Below, piece after piece: positions 25,146-34,634 of a stretch of DNA of 64,000 bases; the stretch's first letter is position 1; every line of letters begins with the position of its first letter. The DNA is from Flavobacterium sp. ACN6 (GTDB lineage Bacteria; Bacteroidota; Bacteroidia; Flavobacteriales; Flavobacteriaceae). The DNA lies in NCBI RefSeq assembly GCF_002304005.1, contig NZ_MRCQ01000011.1, positions 62,001 to 126,000 on the forward strand, in the 5' to 3' direction. The translations under genes were made by a program, and so were the position numbers. The notes under the pieces are model-generated. The model made no database searches. It saw nothing but the letters and a program-made list of their open reading frames with translations, and was not told the DNA's origin.

Positions 25146-26060
25146 ATGAAAAAATTATTTGTTTTTTTGGTACTGACGCTCTTTTGGATTCCGTTAAAAG
25201 CTCAAACAACTGCAGAAAATATTTCAACCCAAAGTACAGCATCTTTTAAAACTGAAAATGAAGATTTGCAAGACAATTATGCCGACGATCTTCCGTGGCA
25301 TGCGAGACGGTTCAAGGTAACTGCGGGTGCTTTTTTTCCTGTAAATAATACTGAGGTTGAAGTTGGAAGCAATAATGGAAACTTTGGAAATCTAATTGAT
25401 TTTGAGAACGATCTCGGATTTAATAAAAGTTCTGTTTCCTTCTTTGGAACTTTTGAATGGAGAATCTCAAGAAGGTCAAGACTTGGAGCAGAATATTATT
25501 ATTTAAGCAGAAGTTCTACCAAAACACTTCAGAGAGAAATTGAATTTAGGGATCACGTTTATCCTGTAAATGCCACAGTTTCGGCTTTTATGGATAATCA
25601 CATTGGAAGAATTACCTACGGTTATGCCTTTATATCAAAACCAAAATATGAAATTGGAGCTCTTATTGGGGCGCATGTTTTATTTGGAGATATCGGAATG
25701 AGATTAGAGGGAGCAACAATTGAAGCAGAATATAAAGATAATTTTAATTTTACTGCGCCTCTACCGGATGTCGGAATTTGGGGAGAATTTGTATTGGGCA
25801 GAAAAGTCGGCTTATATGCTAACTTTAACTATTTTGCGATTAAAATCGATGATTTTGATGGAAGATTATTGAGTTATAATTTATCTGTTTTATATAATGT
25901 TTACGAAAATTTTAGTCTGACAGCTGGATATACAGGATTAAACATAAGAGTTGATATGGAAAAAGAAAGACTAAATGGTTTCTTTAAATGGGGTTATAAT
26001 GGTCCGACTTTAACTGCAACTTATAGTTTTGGAAATCATGTTAAGCTTTATAAAAATTAA
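25146..26060 (+). CDS. Outer membrane beta-barrel protein with signal peptide
   Basis: A 304-residue protein with a cleavable signal peptide (MKKLFVFLVLTLFWIPLKAQ). After a linker, repeated amphipathic strands are visible (RFKVTAGAFFPVNNTEVEVG, SFFGTFEWRISRRSRLGAEYYYL, KVGLYANFNYFAIKI, NFSLTAGYTGLNIRVDME), ending in TATYSFGNHVKLYKN. This fits a roughly 10-12 stranded outer-membrane barrel. No close named family is recognised and no partner gene adjoins it. Role unknown: it could be a channel or a structural protein. Confidence 0.75.
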   Translation: MKKLFVFLVLTLFWIPLKAQTTAENISTQSTASFKTENEDLQDNYADDLPWHARRFKVTAGAFFPVNNTEVEVGSNNGNFGNLIDFENDLGFNKSSVSFFGTFEWRISRRSRLGAEYYYLSRSSTKTLQREIEFRDHVYPVNATVSAFMDNHIGRITYGYAFISKPKYEIGALIGAHVLFGDIGMRLEGATIEAEYKDNFNFTAPLPDVGIWGEFVLGRKVGLYANFNYFAIKIDDFDGRLLSYNLSVLYNVYENFSLTAGYTGLNIRVDMEKERLNGFFKWGYNGPTLTATYSFGNHVKLYKN

Positions 26061-26141
26061 TTTTTTAAAGGTGCTACGTTTTTTACCGCAAAGACACAAA
26101 GGGTAGCGCAAAGTTCGCTAAGTTTTTTGAGCTTGATGGAA

Positions 26142-26200
26142 TAATCTCGCAAAGTCGCAAAGTTTTATATTCTTTGCGATTTTGCGACTTTGCGAGATTA
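26142..26200. repeat. Perfect 20-bp inverted repeat in 356-bp spacer
   Basis: TAATCTCGCAAAGTCGCAAA at 26142-26161 is exactly reverse-complemented at 26181-26200. Related words (GCGCAAAGTTCGC, CTTTGCGAACTTTGC, TTTGCGCACTTTGCG) flank it on both sides, and the same family appears at 47640-48005. No gene is seen in 26061-26416 apart from repeats and the terminator at 26341. Confidence 0.75.
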
Positions 26201-26340
26201 ATTTTTACACAAAGCTTTGCGAACTTTGCATTTTTATAAAACCTAGCGGATAAAAAAAATCTTTGCGCACTTTGCGATAAAACTATCCACAAAGACAAAA
26301 AACTTGAAACCTGAAACTTGAAACAAAAAAATATAAAAAC

Positions 26341-26370
26341 AAACCCGATAACTGCTCTGCTATCGGGTTT
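26341..26370 (-). terminator. Terminator of the polysaccharide utilisation locus
   Basis: AAACCCGATA and TATCGGGTTT form a perfect 10-bp stem with a 10-nt loop; on the minus strand it is followed by GTTTTTATATTTTTT. It lies 47 bp downstream of the GH97 stop codon. Confidence 0.85.
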
Positions 26371-26416
26371 ACTGCTAAACTTAAACTTAATTAACTCAAA
26401 ATAAAACTCAACTAAT

Positions 26417-28435
26417 TTATTTCTCGATTGGAGAAAATTTTATTGCTGTTCCTCCGCCAGCTGCCAACTTGATATTTAATATGGTTGTGTTGTTTACTTT
26501 TTGTTTAGAGATTGTAACTGGATACGGATTAGTTTTATAATTTGCTCCAGCTCCGTCTGCGTAAATTGCTGCTTCGTATTCTTTGTCTTTGTCTAAAAAC
26601 GATAACGTCACTTTTAAATCCCTGGCACTTCTATTTGTAATAGAACCCAAATACCAGTTTTTCTCATCCCAGTCTTTACGGGCAATTGTAGTGTATTCAC
26701 CAATTTTAGAATCTAAAAATTTGGTATCAGACCAAGTGCATGGAACATCTTTTACAAATTGAAATTCTGGTTTTCCTTCATAATTCTCTGGTAAATCGGA
26801 AGCCATTTGCAGCGGACTAAAAATAATTACATATAACGCCAATTGATTCGCTAAAGTAGTCTGCACTTTTGCCCCAGAAGGCGTTTTATAATCAAAATTA
26901 AAATTCCCAGGCGTGTAATCAAAAGGTCCAGAAAGCATTCTGGTAAAAGGAAGCGTCGTTAAATGCTCTGGTGTATTTCCTCCATCTCCAGACCACGCAT
27001 TGTATTCCTGCCCTCTTCCGCCTTCCTGCGACATAAAGTTGGGATAGGTACGCTGTAAACCTGTTCCTTTCATCGGTTCGTGGTTATCAATCATAATATG
27101 ATATTTAGCAGCTGTTTCAATTACTTTTCTGTAATGACGCGCTCCATACTGGCTGTCGTGCCATTCTTTTTTATCTAAATATTTATTCACATAACCCGTT
27201 TTAACTGAATTCACGCCCATTTTTTGATACAGTTTAAAAGCATCTTCTAACTGACTTTCGTAGTTTTTGGTTGCTCCAGCCGTTTCATGATGTCCAATTA
27301 AACGAACATTTTTTATAGCAGCATATTTTGTGATTTCTTCCAAATTAAAATCTGGATATGCTTTTACAAAACTAAATGCAGAACCGTCTGCAGTCCAATC
27401 GCCATCCCAGCCTTCATTCCAGCCTTCAACTAGAACTCCATCAAAACCATTTTTCGCTGCAAAATCGATGTACTCTTTTGTGTTTTTGGTTGTTGCACCA
27501 TGTTTGGCTCCTTGTCCCCAAGTGTATTTTTCTAAATGCATTCCCCACCAGATTCCAATATATTTTGAAGGCGTAATCCAAGAAAGATCTTCAATCTTTG
27601 ATGGTTCATTTAAATTCAGCATAATAGTTGAAGCTGCCACTTCTCCAGGATTCTTACCTACTACAATCGTTCTCCAAGGCGTTTTAAAAGGTGTTTCTGC
27701 ATAAACTTTTACGCCATCTGCCCACGGCACTAAATCACTTTTGTATTGTTTGTCTGTAGTTTTTAAAAGTGTCATTGAGGCAAAATCGGTTAAATTGGCT
27801 TCGTGAATAGCTACATACAATTTATCTTTTGTTTCAAAAGTTGCAGGAGTATTAATAGTATCGGTCTTACTCATTAACGTTTTGCGGTATTCACTTTCAT
27901 AATAACTGTTTTCACGGTGAACTGGAATCCACCAAACTTCATTATTATCCTTGAAAGTAAATTGCGTTACTTCATTAGAAATTTTGACTTTTCCTAGATT
28001 AGGCTGTTTCGGAAATTCATAACGAAAACCCAAACCATCATCAAAAACTCTAAAGATAATATCAACCAAACGCTCCTCACCTTTTGTTTCTTTTAGATGA
28101 ACAATTAGTTCGTTATGGTGGTCCCTGACTTTTTTGAATTCGCCCCAAGGCTGTTCCCAAGTTTCGTCTGCCGATTTTTCTTCTGTGGATACTACTTCAA
28201 AACCTTCTGTCATTTTTGGCAGGCCTTGAAATTCGAATCCCAGAAGAGAAGGTTCAATAACCGATTTTCCGTTAGAAGAAAAACTATACTGCGGCTGTCC
28301 CGATGGTGTTAATTCAAAAGTTAATTCGGAGATTTTTTCAGGAGAACTGATTTTATACGTTTTTTTAGTACTGCAGGCAAAAATCAGCATTGATGCCAGT
28401 GCCATGAGGCAGTATCTATATGTTTTGTTTTTCAT
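26417..28435 (-). CDS. Glycoside hydrolase family 97 lipoprotein (SusB-like alpha-glucosidase)
   Basis: A 672-residue exported lipoprotein (signal ending in LIFAC, Cys about residue 21). It has the GH97 order: N-terminal beta-sandwich, (beta/alpha)8 barrel and C-terminal sheet domain. Conserved blocks include WIPVHRENSYYESEYR, IGIWWGMHLEKYTWG, FDGVLVEGWNEGW, IMIDNHEPMKGTGLQRTYPN and SQEGGRGQEYNAW, the latter two carrying the calcium-linked and catalytic Glu residues of the family. The barrel segment VKTGYV, with no Asp nucleophile, resembles inverting SusB-type alpha-glucosidases more than retaining alpha-galactosidases; this subclass call is tentative. It is the last gene of the PUL, so it probably releases glucose from imported alpha-glucan oligosaccharides in the periplasm. 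Confidence 0.92.
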   Translation of the reverse strand: MKNKTYRYCLMALASMLIFACSTKKTYKISSPEKISELTFELTPSGQPQYSFSSNGKSVIEPSLLGFEFQGLPKMTEGFEVVSTEEKSADETWEQPWGEFKKVRDHHNELIVHLKETKGEERLVDIIFRVFDDGLGFRYEFPKQPNLGKVKISNEVTQFTFKDNNEVWWIPVHRENSYYESEYRKTLMSKTDTINTPATFETKDKLYVAIHEANLTDFASMTLLKTTDKQYKSDLVPWADGVKVYAETPFKTPWRTIVVGKNPGEVAASTIMLNLNEPSKIEDLSWITPSKYIGIWWGMHLEKYTWGQGAKHGATTKNTKEYIDFAAKNGFDGVLVEGWNEGWDGDWTADGSAFSFVKAYPDFNLEEITKYAAIKNVRLIGHHETAGATKNYESQLEDAFKLYQKMGVNSVKTGYVNKYLDKKEWHDSQYGARHYRKVIETAAKYHIMIDNHEPMKGTGLQRTYPNFMSQEGGRGQEYNAWSGDGGNTPEHLTTLPFTRMLSGPFDYTPGNFNFDYKTPSGAKVQTTLANQLALYVIIFSPLQMASDLPENYEGKPEFQFVKDVPCTWSDTKFLDSKIGEYTTIARKDWDEKNWYLGSITNRSARDLKVTLSFLDKDKEYEAAIYADGAGANYKTNPYPVTISKQKVNNTTILNIKLAAGGGTAIKFSPIEK

Positions 28436-28459
28436 TATTTAATTGTATTAATTACAGCT

Positions 28460-29704
28460 CTATTTAATTTCGCTCAATATTTGTTTTGCTCTTGCTGACT
28501 GCATGGAAACAAAATAATTGAACGCTTGATCGAGTTTTTTCTGGGCTTCTACATTTCCTTTTTTCTGTACGCGTAAATCATACAATTTGCTGATTTCTGT
28601 AAACACATTTTCTGAGTTTGTCACTCCGGCAAATGCTTTTATCTTTTCTACATAAGAATATCCAAATTCGACTGTTGGTTCGAACATTGTTCCTTCTCCG
28701 AAATCATTCCAAGTAATAAGCTGCAGGTAATCTACATTTGCATTTTTTGCTAATGAAAGTGTTGCATCCAATGTCGCTCCGTTATTATGCTCTATTGTCC
28801 AGCCAATTGCCGCTCCGCCTCCGCCTTCGGCATAAAAATCTTTAAAGCCAGGATAAGCACTTCCCATCGCAACTCCTAATTTTGGTTTGGTATTCGTATA
28901 AAAATTAGTCAGGAAACTATTGTCTTTATACACCCATGCGTACTCTCCAGCTGCGTTCTCCCCTGCTTTTACAGAATGATCCCAAAGTGTCAGGAATGTT
29001 GGTTTTGTAGTTAAGGTATTGAACACGTTTGTCCATTCTGCAGGAGTCTGCAAAACAATTGGACCGAAATTCATTAACAGAGGTTTTCCATTAATTTTAA
29101 TATAATTAGCATCAGTAAAATAATTATTTTGTACATAAGCTAAATCTGTTTTTGCTGCACTTGCTACCGAAATTGCTTTTCCTGCATTTACAACATTCGT
29201 TAAAAATCGGTCTTCGTATACAATTGCATATTCTAAACCTACTTTGTCCAGCATTTCAATTAACTGCTCGGTATTTTCTTTGACCATTCTATAATCGTTT
29301 ACATCATAAGTGCCGTACCAGTCAATGAGAATTCCATCAATTCCTGAATATTTCATCAATAATAAATGATTTTCAATCACATTTTTATCACCTGAGTGAT
29401 AAGGTCCAATCAGCGGATAATAATAAGATGCTATTTCTCTTCGGCCGTTTGTTCCTATATTGTTCGGATTTTTGTTTGCCATTGTCCAATGATAACCCCA
29501 TTTTTTATCGGCACTGCTTTCATTGGTTTCAAACCACGGCATATAATGCATATAAATTTTGGTACTGTTGGTTTTCTCAATCGCAACAGGTTTTACTACT
29601 TCTGGTTCTACTGGTTTATCTGAACCTTTGTCATCGCTGCTGCATCCGGCAACCATCACAATATTCATTAAACCAAAAACCATCGCTGTGATATATCTTT
29701 TCAT
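28460..29704 (-). CDS. GH71/GH99-like glycoside hydrolase, surface lipoprotein
   Basis: A 414-residue lipoprotein (lipobox MVAGC, Cys about residue 21, followed by SSDDKGSD, the acidic stretch typical of surface-exported Bacteroidota lipoproteins). The barrel starts with KIYMHYMPWFETN and contains GIDGILIDWYGTYD, AIVYEDRF and the C-terminal LQLITWNDFGEGTMFEPT. These motifs place it in the GH71/GH99-like clan (alpha-1,3-glucanases and endo-alpha-mannosidases). At the catalytic strand it has WNDFGEG, closer to the GH71 pattern than to the Asn-Glu-Trp pattern of GH99. A surface endo-acting alpha-glycanase is inferred. The start is 24 bp upstream of the GH97 gene in the same operon. Confidence 0.85.
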   Translation of the reverse strand: MKRYITAMVFGLMNIVMVAGCSSDDKGSDKPVEPEVVKPVAIEKTNSTKIYMHYMPWFETNESSADKKWGYHWTMANKNPNNIGTNGRREIASYYYPLIGPYHSGDKNVIENHLLLMKYSGIDGILIDWYGTYDVNDYRMVKENTEQLIEMLDKVGLEYAIVYEDRFLTNVVNAGKAISVASAAKTDLAYVQNNYFTDANYIKINGKPLLMNFGPIVLQTPAEWTNVFNTLTTKPTFLTLWDHSVKAGENAAGEYAWVYKDNSFLTNFYTNTKPKLGVAMGSAYPGFKDFYAEGGGGAAIGWTIEHNNGATLDATLSLAKNANVDYLQLITWNDFGEGTMFEPTVEFGYSYVEKIKAFAGVTNSENVFTEISKLYDLRVQKKGNVEAQKKLDQAFNYFVSMQSARAKQILSEIK

Positions 29705-29797
29705 ACTGATTTGTATTATTTATTTAGAACTCTTATTTGCAAGTTTTTTTACTTCTAATAACTCTCGCTGTAAGATCATTTGAAGATTTATACTATA

Positions 29798-29950
29798 GTC
29801 CCGGCGGGACAAAATATTATAGAAAATATTTATACATAATGTCAAAAGAACCCCAGCGGGGTGAAATTTTGTTGTCGCCCAAATGTCACTCCTACGGAAT
29901 TTTAATCATAATTCTTAACTATCCTATAAACATTCAGCTCCTCTGGAGCT
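29798..29950. repeat. Cluster of three short GC-rich palindromes
   Basis: GTCCCGGCGGGAC (29798-29810), CCCCAGCGGGG (29851-29861) and AGCTCCTCTGGAGCT (29936-29950), separated by AT-rich DNA that includes ATAGAAAATATTTATA. This fills the 343-bp gap between susD and the GH71/99 gene (29705-30047), which has no other content. The same module in reverse order lies at 38394-38533. Confidence 0.8.
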
Positions 29951-30047
29951 TTTACTATTATTAGTGTATAAAAAAAACTTTAGTAAATTCATATAAACAT
30001 ATCAGCCTTCCACGACTAACCAACATGGAAGACTGACAGCTTAAAAC

Positions 30048-31559
30048 CTAATTCAAAGGATATCCAGGATTTTGTTTTAGGTTTTTATTTGTAGTTAAAA
30101 CAGTGCTTGGAATTGGGAAAATTGCTCTGTATTTTTCAGTTGTTCCTTTTTCCCACCATGGCAGGAAGAATGTTCCAAAACGGATATTATCTGTTCTTCT
30201 TCTTCCTTCGAATGTAAATTCTTTAAGCAGTTCTTGGTCGATAAAAGCAAGATCTATAGTTGCCGGCATTTCTTCTCCTGCTCTGGCTGTTACCTGCTGT
30301 AAAAACGGTCTTGCTAAATCTGGCGAACCTAAACGCACGTAACATTCTGCCTGCATCATTAAGATTTCTGAATAACGAATTAAAACAAAATCGTGATCGC
30401 GTTCCCATTGTTCTCCTGCTTTCATTTCATATTTCGCTAGACGAACTCCTTCATTTTCTTTGGCGTCTCCCAAACTTGTTAAGTTTTCGGTATAAGTTAG
30501 CGGCTCTCCATTATCCATCATAATTACAGAACCTGTTGCAAGATTGATTTGATCTCCCGCAAGCATACATTTTTTTCTTTTATCTGTGTCTGCAAAAGCT
30601 GAATATACTCCTGGCTGAGCGCACATTCCGTTAGCGCTCCAAGGGTAATTTCCTATTGGAGAAATAGCTAATTTTTGATTGTAATGTGCAGACATTGAAT
30701 TCATGTAGTTTCCAACAGTTCCCGCTTTTGAATCGTAAGGAACAGCAAAAATAATCTCGCTTGAGGTTTGATTTTCTGTGGCAAAATTGGTAAAGAAATC
30801 TGGTGTTAAAGTGTATCCCGTAACTTTCTGACATGCCTCTAAACAATCCTGCCAACGCGCTGTGCCGATAAATGCTTCTGAATTCAAATACAATCTTGCT
30901 AAAATAGAATACGCCACGTTTTTAGTTAATTTAGAATACACCACATTTCCATTTAAAAACGGAATTGCATCTGTAAGCTCTTTTTCAACAAAATCATACA
31001 CTTCTTTTCTTGTTGAATTGGTTGGAAGATCTGTATCTTCAAAATTGGTTACGATGGGCACATTTCCAAATAAATCCAAAAGATTGTAGTAGTAATATGC
31101 TCTCAAAGCCTTTAATTCTGCAAAAATGGGTTCTTTTGCCTTTTCTGTCAAAGACGATTTATTGATTTGATAAATGATCGCGTTGATCTTAGCAATTCCA
31201 GTATAATTGTAACGCCACGCCGAAAGAATCATTCTATTATCTGCTTTCCAAGTATGTTTTTGTGCATCTTGATATTGCCCGCCATCGTACCAGTTGGTTC
31301 CTCTTGTTGGAATTGTGGCTTCGTCTGAAACTACTTCATTCAAAAAGAAAACATATTCACAAGTTGGGAAATTATTTGATATTGCATCAGAGAATCCTCT
31401 TAAAGAAGAATAAGCTCCACCAACCAGCGCATCAATTTCTTTAGTTGTATTTCCAAAATTTCCATCTTCTACCTGATCATATAACTGTTCGTCCAAATCA
31501 GTACATGACACCGTAAAAAGCATGCTTAAAAGTATCGCTGCTGTTATTTTGATTTTCAT
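30048..31559 (-). CDS. RagB/SusD family glycan-binding outer membrane lipoprotein
   Basis: A 503-residue lipoprotein (lipobox FTVSC, Cys 19) with the SusD architecture. The N-terminal helical TPR part includes EIDALVGGAYSSLRGF and ILSAWRYNYTGIAKINAIIYQI. The central loop region binds sugar in known members. The C-terminal KEFTFEGRRRTDNIRFG, then FFLPWWEKG and IFPIPSTVLTTNKNLKQNPGY, is the family hallmark. SusD proteins sit as a lid on the SusC transporter and capture oligosaccharides at the surface. The gene lies 28 bp downstream of susC in the same operon. Confidence 0.96.
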   Translation of the reverse strand: MKIKITAAILLSMLFTVSCTDLDEQLYDQVEDGNFGNTTKEIDALVGGAYSSLRGFSDAISNNFPTCEYVFFLNEVVSDEATIPTRGTNWYDGGQYQDAQKHTWKADNRMILSAWRYNYTGIAKINAIIYQINKSSLTEKAKEPIFAELKALRAYYYYNLLDLFGNVPIVTNFEDTDLPTNSTRKEVYDFVEKELTDAIPFLNGNVVYSKLTKNVAYSILARLYLNSEAFIGTARWQDCLEACQKVTGYTLTPDFFTNFATENQTSSEIIFAVPYDSKAGTVGNYMNSMSAHYNQKLAISPIGNYPWSANGMCAQPGVYSAFADTDKRKKCMLAGDQINLATGSVIMMDNGEPLTYTENLTSLGDAKENEGVRLAKYEMKAGEQWERDHDFVLIRYSEILMMQAECYVRLGSPDLARPFLQQVTARAGEEMPATIDLAFIDQELLKEFTFEGRRRTDNIRFGTFFLPWWEKGTTEKYRAIFPIPSTVLTTNKNLKQNPGYPLN

Positions 31560-31587
31560 TTTTAATATTTTATGGTTATCAATTCGC

Positions 31588-34500
31588 TTAGTTATTCAGC
31601 GTAAAATTTAGTCCAACAGAAATTGTCGTTGGTCGAGGATAATTATTGTATCTGTCAATTCCAGGAGCTGCTAGTCCCGTTTGGTCTACAACTCCAGTTT
31701 GATTTATTCCGTCCTGAGCATTTAAACCAATCTCTGGATCTACGCCTTTGTAGCCTGTTATTACAAACAGGTTTTCTCCCATTACATAGAATCTAACTTT
31801 AGATTTTTTGTATTTCAATGGCAGAGTATAACCAAGTGATAAAGTTTGAAGTCTAAAGAATGAAGCATCTTCAATCCAATAATCAGAGTACTTTGGCGCC
31901 GAAGTAATACCACTGTTTAAGAAATCATCCGGCACGTTAAAAGCTGGTAACCTGTTTGGATCGTTTAACATCATATTGGTTGCATTCAATGCTTTTTGAC
32001 CAAACATTCCGTATCCTGAAATTCCAAGATCAAAATTTCCATAAGTAAAATTCATCCCAATACCTAAAGTAAGGTCTGGCTGAATATTTCCTAAATCTCT
32101 TTTATCAGCATCAACTAAAGCACTTTCTGCAACTACTTCATTTGCTGCGTTGTAATACTGTATTTTTCCGTCAGCATCTAAACCAGCATTTTTGAATCCC
32201 CAGAAAGTTCCAACTGGATATCCTTCTGCAATAATTTGAGAATATTGTCCAGACATACCCGCTAAACCGTGTAAAGAGCCACTGTAGATAACATCTGTTT
32301 TATAAGTTGGGTTTGAAAGTTTTTCGATTTTCTGAACATTATGCCCAAGTGTCAAATTAGCATCCCAAGTAAATTTATCTCCTTTAACGATATTTGCATT
32401 TAGAGTTAATTCAACTCCTTTATTCGACATTTCGCCTACGTTAGCCAGCATTGTTCCAACCAAATATGGAGGCTGAGGCACTTCATACGTATATAATAAA
32501 TCTTTTGTTGTTTTAGAATACCACTCGAATGAACCAGTAATCCTATTAAAAAGTCCGAAATCAAAACCAACATTTATCTGCTCTGTTGATTCCCATTTTA
32601 AATCAGGATTTGGATTTTGTTTTGGCGAATAGGCCAAACTCCACGTTTTAGTAATTGGATCGTAGTAACTGTCGTTTCCAACTCCAAGAATAGAAAGCGA
32701 TTTGTATTCGCCAATTCCGTCTTGATTTCCTGTAACTCCGTAACCCACTCTTACTTTTAAGTTGTCTAACCAACCTTTTGACGATTCCATAAATCCCTCG
32801 TTAGAAATTCTCCAGGCTGCAGAGGCAGATGGAAAAGTTCCCCATTTATTATTTTCTCCAAAACGACTTGATCCGTCGCGTCTTACAGTTGCTGTCAATA
32901 AATATTTACCGTCGTAACCGTAATTTGCACGAGCATAAAACGAAACTAAATTTGATTTTCCTTTGTATGAGTACACATCGCCCAAACGATAATTGTAACC
33001 TGCACCCAAATTATTATAGCTAAAAGCATCTGTTACAAAACCGCCTCTTTGTGCTCCAAAACCTTCGTAAATATTTTCCAGATAAGAATACCCAGCTAAT
33101 GCACTAACATTATGTTTGTCGAAAGTTTTAGCATAATTTACATAAAGTTCCCCTTGTGCGTTTGTAAATTCGCCATAACTTCTTTGTGCAAAACCGCCTT
33201 CTGTCTGTCCTTCCATAACAGCATAAGATGGCTTATAAGTTCCTCCTTTTACGGCATTATGTTCTAACGAAATATTAGCAGTAGCGGTAAAATCGTTTAA
33301 GAATTTCACATCTGTTTTAAAATAACCTAACAATCTGTGTCTTTCATTATCAATAGTTCTGTTGGTTAAAATTTCAACTGGATTTTGATAAATATTTCCA
33401 GTTACTTCAGAAAATTCTCCATTAGAATTGTAAACTGGAATTGTTGGATTTAGGTTGTAAGCTCTTTCAAAAATTCTATAATCAATTGGATGCCATTTAT
33501 CGATATTAGCAAATAAACCCATATCGAATTTTACATCTTTGTTGTCTCCCAGAAATTGATACGCCGTTACGTTTCCGCTGATTCTTTCTAAACCAGATCT
33601 TTTAATAACGCCTTCGTTATTTAAATAAGAAAGGGAAGTTCTAAAACCGCTGTCTGCTTTACCAGAATTAATGCTTAAAGTATGTGACTGTGAAATAGCT
33701 GTCTGTTCAATTGCTTTTTGCCAATTTGTATTACCGCCGTAGTCCACAGCGTCTGCGAGTCCATTATCACGAACATATCCTCTCCATTGATTTGCCGATA
33801 AAAGATCTAAATTATCTGTCACATAACCAATGCTTGATAAACCGCTGTATACCACAGAAACTCCTTTTGTACCCGATTTAGTAGTAATCATAATTACCCC
33901 ATTTGCACCTCTAGAACCGTAGATAGCTGTTGCAGAAGCGTCTTTAAGCACGTCAACCGATTTAATATCTGCCGGCTGCACCACGTTAATATCAACACCC
34001 GCAATTCCGTCAACCACAATTAACGGACTGTTGCTAGCTGTTAAAGAAGTTCCGCCGCGCAAGCGTATTGTAGAACCCGCAGAAGGATCTCCAGAAGGAC
34101 GAATAATATTCAATCCTGCTACTTTTCCTTGTAAAACCTGTTCTGTAGAGGAAATGGTTCCTTTTACTAAATCATCAGCTCCAACGGTCGAAATTGCCCC
34201 TGTTAAATCAGATTTTTTTACTTTTCCATAACCTACAGAAACCACTTGTACTTCTGCCAAGGTATAACCGTCGTTTTGCAGACGTACTTCAAGATTTGAA
34301 GTTGATCCAGTAATTTGAACTCTCTGCGTTGTTGAACCTATAAAAGAAACTTCAATCGCACTTCCTACGGCTACCTGAAGGCTAAATTTACCATCAAAAT
34401 CTGTTGTAGTTCCGTTTTTAGTTCCTACTTCAATGATAGAAGCTCCCGGCAATACAGTGCCAGTATTGTCGTAAACGGTTCCTGATATTTGTTTTTTCGT

Positions 34501-34605
34501 CTGCGCGAAAATGCCTGCAGAAAGAAAAAGCATAAATATCATCAATACCGCCGATTTAGCAATCCACATTTGATGCAGGACGCTTTTTGTATTTTTACTA
34601 TTCAT
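31588..34605 (-). CDS. SusC/RagA family TonB-linked outer membrane transporter
   Basis: A 1005-residue TonB-dependent transporter. A signal peptide (ending SAGIFAQ) is followed by a carboxypeptidase-regulatory-like domain (QISGTVYDNTGTVLPGASI, about residues 40-120). The plug domain includes TAEQVLQGKVAGLNI-type sequence, IRLRGGTSLTASNSPLIVVDG and DASATAIYGSRGANGVI, the SusC signature. A 22-strand barrel completes the chain, ending VGLNFTLNN. It imports the oligosaccharide captured by SusD, using TonB energy. The pair with the downstream SusD and the glycosidases defines a polysaccharide utilisation locus. Confidence 0.97.
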   Translation of the reverse strand: MNSKNTKSVLHQMWIAKSAVLMIFMLFLSAGIFAQTKKQISGTVYDNTGTVLPGASIIEVGTKNGTTTDFDGKFSLQVAVGSAIEVSFIGSTTQRVQITGSTSNLEVRLQNDGYTLAEVQVVSVGYGKVKKSDLTGAISTVGADDLVKGTISSTEQVLQGKVAGLNIIRPSGDPSAGSTIRLRGGTSLTASNSPLIVVDGIAGVDINVVQPADIKSVDVLKDASATAIYGSRGANGVIMITTKSGTKGVSVVYSGLSSIGYVTDNLDLLSANQWRGYVRDNGLADAVDYGGNTNWQKAIEQTAISQSHTLSINSGKADSGFRTSLSYLNNEGVIKRSGLERISGNVTAYQFLGDNKDVKFDMGLFANIDKWHPIDYRIFERAYNLNPTIPVYNSNGEFSEVTGNIYQNPVEILTNRTIDNERHRLLGYFKTDVKFLNDFTATANISLEHNAVKGGTYKPSYAVMEGQTEGGFAQRSYGEFTNAQGELYVNYAKTFDKHNVSALAGYSYLENIYEGFGAQRGGFVTDAFSYNNLGAGYNYRLGDVYSYKGKSNLVSFYARANYGYDGKYLLTATVRRDGSSRFGENNKWGTFPSASAAWRISNEGFMESSKGWLDNLKVRVGYGVTGNQDGIGEYKSLSILGVGNDSYYDPITKTWSLAYSPKQNPNPDLKWESTEQINVGFDFGLFNRITGSFEWYSKTTKDLLYTYEVPQPPYLVGTMLANVGEMSNKGVELTLNANIVKGDKFTWDANLTLGHNVQKIEKLSNPTYKTDVIYSGSLHGLAGMSGQYSQIIAEGYPVGTFWGFKNAGLDADGKIQYYNAANEVVAESALVDADKRDLGNIQPDLTLGIGMNFTYGNFDLGISGYGMFGQKALNATNMMLNDPNRLPAFNVPDDFLNSGITSAPKYSDYWIEDASFFRLQTLSLGYTLPLKYKKSKVRFYVMGENLFVITGYKGVDPEIGLNAQDGINQTGVVDQTGLAAPGIDRYNNYPRPTTISVGLNFTLNN

Positions 34606-34634
34606 TAGAATTGGTGTTTTAATTTAATAGTGAA

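Noticed and set aside
27330..27704. 124-codon plus-strand ORF opposite GH97
   Set aside because: Antisense shadow of a well-supported glycoside hydrolase gene; low-complexity translation.
29737..29964. 75-codon ORF between susD and the GH71/99 gene
   Set aside because: Encoded by the palindromic repeat module; shadow frame.
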